From contig OZ024827.1 of NCBI GenBank assembly GCA_964016985.1, forward strand, positions 113,929,411 through 113,993,410: a stretch of 64,000 nt of DNA, given 5' to 3'. The notes under the pieces are model-generated. The model was given only the letters and a program-made list of their open reading frames with translations, ran no database searches and had not been told where the DNA came from. Source of the DNA: Anodontia alba. Its lineage: Eukaryota > Mollusca > Bivalvia > Lucinida > Lucinidae. Positions 55,981 through 64,000 of the stretch are shown here, piece after piece. Every line of letters begins with the position of its first letter. Positions within the stretch are counted from its first letter, which is position 1. A program made the translations under genes and the position numbers.

Positions 55981-56590
55981 ATATCATTAAGAAGTATAGT
56001 CATCTTACAGCATATAAACTTATCATTGTGCATTTAATAAAGAGAAGAACGCCATGGTATATCTTAGTTTCTACTGTGAAGCTCTCGGGAACCATGTCGT
56101 TCAATAAAAGTGTGGGCATTTAATATGCGTTCCTTGCATGAGACGCATGGTCCAATGCTATGGTCTCTTTGCTGTCTTTCATGCACAGCAGATGCCATGT
56201 CTCCTATGCAGGCGTCTGGTCTAAGAGTCGTTTGCATTAGATGGTGAATACAGGAGGTATCTAATAAACATAGAGCACAATTTACAGCAAAATAATTGAT
56301 AACTGCTCTGAGCTTCTCTTGTGCATTTTAACCTCTAACACTGTTAAAAGTAATAAATATATCTATGTATATACAAAATAGTTCTAGTAATTAACATCTC
56401 AAAAAGACGATTTTCTATTTGATTATAACGTGCTATAATAAGTTAAGCTACCAAGAATTTGGTAGAACAAAATTTCAAGTTCGAAATAATTTAACAATAT
56501 TACCTCTGATTATCCAAATCAAAGAATTTCCAAAGAATACTGGACACGATAATTTTTTATCAACACCTAATTTGACATTCCACTAAAATA

Positions 56591-56770
56591 AACACGTCTT
56601 CACATATCAATAGCTTCAGAAATTATGATCCGAATTAAAAAACCACGTGACAATAAGTCAAACAGTCACATGATATAAACAGTCAATCAGATCACAAAGG
56701 CTCATCAGACAGGGCTCATCTCGCCAAACTGCCTATACCCCTAACCCTAACCCTAACCCCTAACCCTACC
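56591..56770. repeat. Module M plus short CCCTAA array, unit 2
   Basis: Counterpart of 32,451-32,630. Module at 56,591-56,737 and telomere repeats at 56,738-56,770. Confidence 0.85.
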
Positions 56771-56990
56771 CATAACGTCATCTTTACACTCGACCAGTAA
56801 TTTTACTGCTGACCATACCAAGACGGCCATTCCTTTTTAGCTTCTCGATTTGTGCTTTGGCTACAGGCACGCGTTTTATTACGATTGTACCTTTGTCTTG
56901 CCTTTACCTACTTTCTTTGCTGGCTCGTGTGATCTTGGCTTGTGGCTGTTTCACAGCAACATTTTCTGAGCATTTTCCATTATAGTCCTA

Positions 56991-58405
56991 ACGAAGTGGG
57001 TTATTGAACTGGGTAATGGTAGGTTAAGGATTCAGAGTAACCAACCTGGGTTAACGAACTGGGTTTCCGAAAAGGGTTTTGGTAGATTAAGGATTAAGTG
57101 TTACCAAGGATTCAGAGTTACCAAACTGGGTTACCTAAGTGGGTTACCGAAGTGGGTTACCAAAGTGGGTTTTTTGTGAATTAAGGATTCAGAGTTAACA
57201 AAGTGGGGTACCAACTGAGTTACTGAAATCGTTTATGGTGGGTGAAGGATTCAGAATTACCGAACTGGGTTACCGAACTGCGATATGGTGGGTTAAGCAT
57301 TCAGAGTTACAAAACTGGGTTACCGAAGTGTGTTACCGAACTGGGTTATGGTGGGTTAAGAATTCAGAGTTACCGCAGTGGGTTACCGAAATTGGTTACC
57401 AAAATGGGTTTTGGTAGGTAAAGGATTCAGAGTTACCAAAGTTGGTTATGGTGGGTTAAGAATTCAGAGTTACCGAAGTGGGTTACCGAAATGGGTTCTG
57501 GTAGGTTAAGGATTCAGAGTTACCACAGTTGATTATGGTGGGTTAAGGATTCAAAGTTCCCGAAGTGTGTTACCGAAGAGGGTTACCGAAGTGGGTTATG
57601 GTAGGTTAAGGATTCAGAGTTACCGAAGTGGGTTACCGAAATGGGTTATGGTGGGTAAAGGATTCAGAGTTACCGACGTGGGTTACCGAAATTGGTTACC
57701 AAAATGGGTTTTGGTAGGTTAAGGATTTAGAGTTATCAAAGTTGGTTACGGTGGGTTAAGAATTCGGAGTTACCGTAGTGTGTTACCGAGGAGGGTTACT
57801 GAACTGGGTTATGGTGGGTTAAGGATTCAGAGTTACCGAAGTGGGTTACCGAAATGGGTTATGGTGGATTAAGAATGCAAAATTACCGAAGTGGGTTACC
57901 GAAATTGGTTACCAAAATGGGTTTTGGTACGTTAAGGATTCAGGGTTACCACAGTTGGTTATGGTGGGTTCCCGAAGTGTGTTACCGAAGAGGGTTACCG
58001 AAATGGGTTATGGTGGGTTAAGGATTCAGAGTTACCGAAGTGGGTTGCCGAAATGGGTTATGGTGGATTAAGAATGCAAAATTACCGAAGTGGGTTACCG
58101 AAATTGGTTACCAAAATGGGTTTTGGTAGGTTTAGGATTCAGGGTTACCACAGTTGGCTATTGTGGGTTAAGGATTCAAAGTTACCGAAGTGCGTTACCG
58201 AAGAGGGTAACCTAAGTGGGTTATGGTGGGTTAAGGATTCAGAGTTATCGAAGTGGGTTATTGAACTAGGTAATGGTGGGTTAAGGATTCAGAGTTACCA
58301 ATCTGGGTTAACGAAGTGGATTATCAAAAAGGGTTTTGGTAGGTTAAGGATTCAGAGTTACCAAAATGGGTTATGGTGGGTTAAGGGTTCATGCTTACCA
58401 AACCG
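56991..58405 (+). repeat. satB, unit 2
   Basis: Counterpart of 32,851-34,265. Confidence 0.9.
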
Positions 58406-58614
58406 GGTTTACTACATATTGTTTCAATTCCAAGTGAGGAATCAAAATTCTCTCGCCAATTTTAAACAAAGGAATCCACTTTTAGTAACAACCTTAACTC
58501 AGGGTAACCCAGTCTGATGCAATATACAATAATATATAAATATGCATAATTATACAAGTTTTTTAACGCCAATTTGTCAAGCTTTTTTGGAATAATTTAT
58601 ATTTTCTTTATCAG

Positions 58615-58850
58615 ATACTATTTGGCAATAGATGATGATGATGATGATGATGATCATCATCATCATCAACAAGAACAACATCATCAGCAGCAGCACGGGA
58701 TACCACTTTAAATCTATTTAGATTGCCTTCATTTGATCAAGAATATATGTGGAAACATTTTCGTTGGTTATCATCATCATCATCATCATCATCATCAACA
58801 ACAACAACAACAACAACAACGACATTATTATCATGATTTTAGATTATACC
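58615..58850 (+). repeat. Compound trinucleotide repeat, unit 2
   Basis: Counterpart of 34,475-34,700; GAT and CAA tracts differ in length from unit 1. Confidence 0.75.
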
Positions 58851-59049
58851 ATCGTCATCGGCCATAAATTTTCTTGAACTAACAACGTGGAATTAATTTT
58901 AAACGTCCTACCTTCTAAGAAATTCTATCCGATTTCCTTTTTCACAATAATAATAAAATTCCTATAAAGCACTCAAAATGTCCAATTCTGAATTCCTAAA
59001 TCAACATCAGCACACTTTGAAGTTCAACGTCTGAATGAAAATATTAACA

Positions 59050-59184
59050 AACACGTCTTCACATATCAATAGCTTCAGAAATTATTATCCGAATTCAAAA
59101 ACCACGTGACAATACGTCAAATAGTCACATGATATATATAGCCAATCACATCACAAAGGCTCATCAAGGGCTCATCAGACAGGG
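59050..59184. repeat. Module M without telomere repeats, unit 2
   Basis: Counterpart of 34,907-35,041. Confidence 0.8.
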
Positions 59185-61273
59185 TTAAAGGGTTAACGAC
59201 TTACACTATTAGAGTTATCAAAAAGGGTTATGGTGAGTGAAGGTCTCAGGGTAAACCATTTGTCAAAGTTAAACATCATACGGAGTTATGGAGAGCTATG
59301 GTTTAAGGGTTACCTGTTACTGTTGGAGATAATAGAAAGGGTTATGGTGAGTAAAGGTTGAAGGGTAAACCCTTTTAAACTATGTGGGTTATCAAACGGA
59401 CATATAAAAAGTTAAGGTTAATGGGTTAACGACTTACACTTTTAGAGTTATCAGAAAGGGTTATGGTGAGTGAAGGTCTAAGGGTAAACCATTTGTCAAA
59501 GTGTAGAATCATACAGATTTATGGAGAGCTATGGTTTAAGGGTTAATTGTTACTGTTGGGGTTATTTGAAAGGGTTATGTTGAGTAAATGTTGATGGGTA
59601 AACCCTTTAAAACTATGTCGGTTATCAAACGGAAATATAAAAAGTTAAGGTTAATGTGTTAACGACTTTTAGAGTTATCAGAAAGGGTTATGGTGAGTAA
59701 AGGTCTAAGAGTAAACCATTTGTCAAAGTGTATCATCATACAGAGTTATAGAGAGTTATGGTTTAAGGGTTACGTGTTACTGCTGGAGTTTTCAGAAAGG
59801 GTTATGGTGAGTAAAGCTTTAAGAGTAAAATCTTTTGGACTATGTCGGTTATCAAACGGAGACATGAAAAGTTAAGGTTAAAGGGTTAACGACTTACACT
59901 TTTAGAGTTATCAGAAAGGGTTATGGTGAGTGAAGGTCTAAGGGTAAACCATTTGTCAAAGTGTAGCATCATACAGAGTTATGGAGAGCTAGCTATGGTT
60001 TAAAGGTTAATTGTTACTGTTGGGGTTATTAGAAAGGGTTATGTTGAGTAAATGTTGAAGGGTAAACCCTTTAAAACTATGTCGGTTATCAAACGGAAAT
60101 ATAAAAAGTTAAGGTTAATGGGTTAACGACTTACACTTTTAGAGTTATCAGAAAGGGTTATGGTGCGTAAAGGTCTAAGAGTAAACCAGTTGTCAAAGTG
60201 TATCATCATACGGAGTTATGAAGAGTTATAGTTTAAGGGTTACGTGTTACTGCTGGAGTTATTAAACAGTGTTATGGTGAGTAAAGGTTGAAGGGTAAAC
60301 CCTTTTGGACTATATCGGTTATCAAACGGAGACATGAAAAGATAAGGTTAAAGGGTTGACGACTTACACTTTTAGAGTTATCAGAAAGGGTTATGGTGAG
60401 TGAAGGTCTAAGGGTAAACCATTAGTCAAAGTGTAGCATCATACGGAGTTATGGAGAGCTATGGTTTAAGGGTTACCTATTATTGTTGGGGTTATTAGAA
60501 AGGGTTATGGTGAGTAAAGGTTTAAAGGTAAACCCTTTTGGACTATGTCGGTTATCAAACGGAGACATGAATTGTTAAGGTTAAAGGGTTAACGACTTAC
60601 ACTTTTAGAGCTATCAGAAAGGGTTATGGTGAGTGAAGGTCTAAGGGTAAACCAGTGTCAAAGTGTAGCATCATACGGAGCTATGGTTTAAGGGTTAGCT
60701 GTTACTGTTGGGGTTATTAGAAAGGGTTATGGTGAGTAAAGGTTGAAGGGTAAACGCTTTTTGAATATGTCGGAGTAATCAGAAAGTTATCAGAAAGGAT
60801 TATGGATTAGGGCGTACACTTGGAGTTATCAAAAAGGGTTATGGTGAGTAAAGGTTTAAGGGTACACCCTTTTTGACTATATCTGTTATCAAACGGAGAT
60901 GTGAAAAGTTAAGTGTAAAGGGTTAAAGACTTACACTTTTATAGTAATCAGAAAGGGTTATGGTGAGTAAAGGTCTAAGAGTAAACCTTTTGTTAAAGTA
61001 GATCATCCTACGGAGTTATGGAGTTTTATGTTGTAAGGGTTACGCGTCACACTTGGAGTTATCAGAAAGGGTTATGGCGAGTAAAGATTTAAGGGTAAAC
61101 CCATTTGATTATGTCGGTTATCAAACGGAGTTACGAAAAGTTACGGTTAAAGGGTTAATGAATAACACTTTCAGAGTTATCAGAAAGGGTTTTGGTGAGT
61201 GCAGGTCTAAGGGATAGGGTAAGGGTTATAGTAATGCAGGTCTAAGGGTAGGTCTGAGTTGAGGTCTAAGGGT
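59184..61273 (+). repeat. satA, + orientation, unit 2
   Basis: Counterpart of 35,041-37,130. Confidence 0.9.
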
Positions 61274-61275
61274 AA

Positions 61276-61676
61276 ATATGTTCTATAAAAGGGTTTTCCT
61301 TTGGAAGCAAGGAATACACCAAAGAACTGAAAAAATAAGGAGTGTACATGTTTTCTGGGCCAGACAAGATAGTCTGGGCCAATTAGGCCTCATCAGTGAC
61401 CCTCAGATATTTTCAAAATTCCACGATGGAATCAATGATCCCAAAGGACAAGAAAATATAATCTACACTATGATGTAGGGCAGGGAGACGTTTTACCGCC
61501 GCCACACATTCCCACACACCAGCTGTAGTGAAGTTAATTATGTTCTATAAAAGGGTTATCCTTTGGAAGCAAGGAATACACCAAAGAACTGAAAAAATAA
61601 GGAGTGTACATGTTTTCTGGGCCAGACTAGCTAGTTTCGGCCAATTAGGCCTCATCAGTGACCCTCAGATATTTTA
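61276..61676 (-). mobile_element. Retrozyme, unit 2
   Basis: Counterpart of 37,133-37,533. Mutated hammerhead at 61,357-61,402. Confidence 0.8.
61619..61664 (-). ncRNA. Hammerhead ribozyme, complete core, unit 2
   Basis: Base-for-base the same as 37,476-37,521: all core residues, stems I-III and the GTC cleavage triplet are preserved. Confidence 0.85.
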
Positions 61677-61708
61677 AAGCCTTTATAAATACGGATCGTC
61701 GTACTGGG

Positions 61709-63258
61709 TTTTGGTGATTAATGATTAAAGGGTTACGTCTTACCGTTGGAGTAATCAGAAAGTTATCAGAAAGGATTATGGGTTAGGGGGTACACTTGGA
61801 GTTATCATGAAGGGTTATGGTGAGTAAAGGTTTAAGGGTACACCCTTTTGGACTATGTCTGTTATCAAACGGAGATATGGAAAGTTAAGCGTAAAGGTTA
61901 ACGACTTACACTTTCAGAGTTATCAGAAAGGGTTATGGTGAGTAAAGGTCTAAGAGTAAACCCTTTGTCAAAGTGGATCATCATAAGGAGTTATGGAGTG
62001 TAATGGTGTAAGGGTTATGCGTCATACTTGGGATTATCAGGAAGGGTTATGGCGAGTAAAGGTTTAAGGGTAAACCCTTTTTGACTATGTCGGTTATCAA
62101 ACAGAGTAGTGAAAAGTTAAAGTTAAAGGGTTAATGAATTACACTTTTAGAGTTATCAGAAAAGGTTATAGTGAGTGAAGGTGTAAGGGTTAGGGAAAGT
62201 GTAATGGTAGTGAGTAAAGTTTTAAAGTTAAAAATTGAAAATAGTAATGATCAGGAACTGATACAATCAAATCCCAAATCCTCCCCACAATATCACTAGG
62301 GAAAGAAGTCGAAACATTGAGTGACAACCCTTTTTGACTATGTCTGCTTTTAGAAATATCAAGAAAGGTTTATTGTGAGTGAAGGTCTAAAGGTTAACCC
62401 TTTGTCAAAGACGTTCATCATACGGAGCTATGGAGTGTTATGGCTTAAGGGTTACGGGGTACACCTTTAGAGTTATCTTAAAGGGATATGGTGATTGAAG
62501 GTCGAGGAGTAAACCCTTTTCAAAGTGGATCATCATACGGAGTTATGGAGAGTTATGGTTTAAGTGTTACGGGTTACACTTGGAGTTATAAGAAAGGGTT
62601 AGGGTGAGTAAAGGTTTAAGGGTAAATCCCTTTTCACTATGTTGGTTATCAACCGGAGATCTGAAAAGTTAAGTGTAAAGGGTTATCGATTTACTCTTTT
62701 AGAGTTATCAGTAAGGTTATGGTGAGTAAAGGTCTTAGAGTAAACCCTTTGTCAAAGTGGATTATCATACGGAGTTATGGAGTGTTATGGTGTAAGGGTT
62801 ACGCGTCACACTTGGAGTTATCGGAAAGGGTTATGGTTAGTAAAGGTTTAAGGGTAAACCCTTTTTGACTATGTCAGTTATCAAACGGAGATATGAAAAG
62901 TTAAGGTTAAAGGGTTAACGACTTACACTTTTAGAGTTAGCAGAAAGGGTTATGGTGAGTGAAGGTATAAGGTTATACCCTTTGTCAAAGTGGATAATCG
63001 TACGAGTTATGGTGAGTAATGGTTTAAGGGTTACGTGTTACAGTTGGAATTATCAGAAGGATTAAGGTGTTTAAAGGTATAAGAGTAAACCCTTTTTGAC
63101 TAAGTGGGTAATACGAAGTTATGGATGGTATGGTTTAAGGGCTGCATGTTACACTTGGAGTTATTAGAAAAGTTCTATGGGGAGTGAAGGTTTCTGGGTC
63201 AACCCTTTTTGACTAAGGGTTTACCTTTTGACAAAGTGGGTTACCATTGGTTAAGTTG
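61709..63258 (+). repeat. satA, unit 2, right blocks
   Basis: Counterpart of 37,566-39,115, including the ~100-bp unique insert near 62,230-62,328. Confidence 0.85.
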
Positions 63259-63394
63259 TTAGGCAAAATCATTCAGTTGGTTACATAGAGTTACCGTCAC
63301 AGTGTTAATAATATGAGTTTTGAGGTTAGACTTCTTTGAACAAAAGAATTCTGTTTTTCGTAACATCATTTACTCACCTTAACCCTTTCTACTG

Positions 63395-63599
63395 TATAAA
63401 TATCTGATGATTCGCTGTTCTCGATTCAGTTGTTGGTTGTCTTTAAACAGGAAACGTTCAAAGTTTGGATAAAGGGGTGTCTATTCTAGATAAATAATAT
63501 TGTGAGGATAATTGTAAAATCGACTGACATTTTCTGTTTATTGATTTGTGAAGTTTGTGATTTTAATTTTGGAATTTTTAAAAGGATTAGTTTAAAGAG
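63395..63599 (+). promoter_or_regulatory. TATA/initiator promoter and first exon, unit 2
   Basis: Counterpart of 39,252-39,456 with TATAAATA, TTCAGTT and donor GT (63,600-63,601) all unchanged. Confidence 0.5.
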
Positions 63600-63657
63600 G
63601 TAAGTTCTGTTTCATAGTATCTCATGATCACGGTAGCGCTAAAACAGGGTTTGAAGT

Positions 63658-64000
63658 GGTTTTTTGTGGGTTAAGGATTCAGAGTTTACAAAGTGGGGTA
63701 CCAACTGGGTTACTGAAATCGTTTATGGTGGGTGAAGGATTCAGAATTACCGAAGTGGGTTATGGTGGGTTAAGGATTCAGAGTTACCGAAGTGGGTTAC
63801 CGAAATGGGTTCTGGTAAGATAAGGATTGAGAGTAACCACAGTTGGTTATGGTGGGTTAAGGATTCAAAGTTCCCGAAGTGTGTTACCAAAGATTGTTAC
63901 CGAAGTGGGTTATGGTTGGTTAAGGATTCAGATCTACCGAAGTGGGTTACCGAAATGGGTTATGGTGGGTAAAGGATTCAGAGTTACCGACGGGGTTACC
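63658..64000 (+). repeat. satB second block, unit 2, cut by window end
   Basis: Counterpart of 39,515-39,857. Confidence 0.9.

Larger units (their letters stand above)
41267..64000. repeat. Tandem compound repeat, unit 2 (truncated by window end)
   Basis: Near-identical copy of 17,131 to about 39,857. The entries below list its parts where they differ or carry genes. Confidence 0.95.

Overview
This is a window of animal nuclear DNA, not bacterial DNA. It is AT-rich and dominated by satellites, tRNA-derived SINEs, MITE-like hairpins, microsatellites and poly(A/T) tracts. It contains vertebrate-type TTAGGG/CCCTAA telomere repeats, splice sites next to the coding exons, and a 200-N scaffold gap. 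The repeat types (tRNA-SINE with a conserved core, a GACGCCGC/GCGGCGTC hairpin MITE, hammerhead-ribozyme repeats) suggest a marine or freshwater mollusc, most likely a heterodont bivalve. That assignment is an inference.

Layout. 1-8.8 kb: ordinary intergenic DNA with a full-length SINE bounded by a 13-bp target-site duplication, a ~155-bp tandem repeat, a ~57-bp tandem repeat split by a MITE, a second tRNA-derived SINE head, and a decayed tandem repeat ending in a gap (8801-9000). 9.0-11.5 kb: an old, diverged array of a GGGTTA-rich satellite. 12.1-12.5 kb: a GC-richer possible exon. 13.2-20.2 kb: a young satellite (satA) built hierarchically from ~58, ~116, ~233 and ~1396 bp units.

17,131-41,269 is a ~24.1-kb compound unit that is repeated in tandem, nearly identically, from 41,267 to the window end. 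Each unit carries satA in both orientations, a decayed gene fragment, a truncated SINE, two convergent genes, several MITEs, a second GGGTTA-rich satellite (satB), repeated subtelomere-like modules, and hammerhead-ribozyme repeats. Gene A is a coiled-coil protein on the + strand. Gene B is an intact 912-922 aa orphan protein on the - strand with a possible Myb/SANT-like C-terminus. The two units meet at 19 CCCTAA repeats joined to satA through a 3-nt TAA overlap, the form expected of a telomere-healed end.

The most notable system is a tandem hammerhead-ribozyme repeat at 37,133-37,533 (copied at 61,276-61,676). One ribozyme core has every essential base and all three stems. A second, 262 bp away, has a mutated core. 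This is the layout of a metazoan retrozyme, an element thought to spread through self-cleaved circular RNA. Decayed members lie at about 25.4 and 27.6 kb. A second pattern is that gene A, a TATA-driven promoter at 39.25 kb, and possibly gene B each have a short non-coding first exon ending in GAG|GTAA. The satellite arrays at satB and satC would then lie inside introns. The second unit's copies of genes A and B carry small frameshifts, two of them in homopolymers, so they are either decaying or miscalled.
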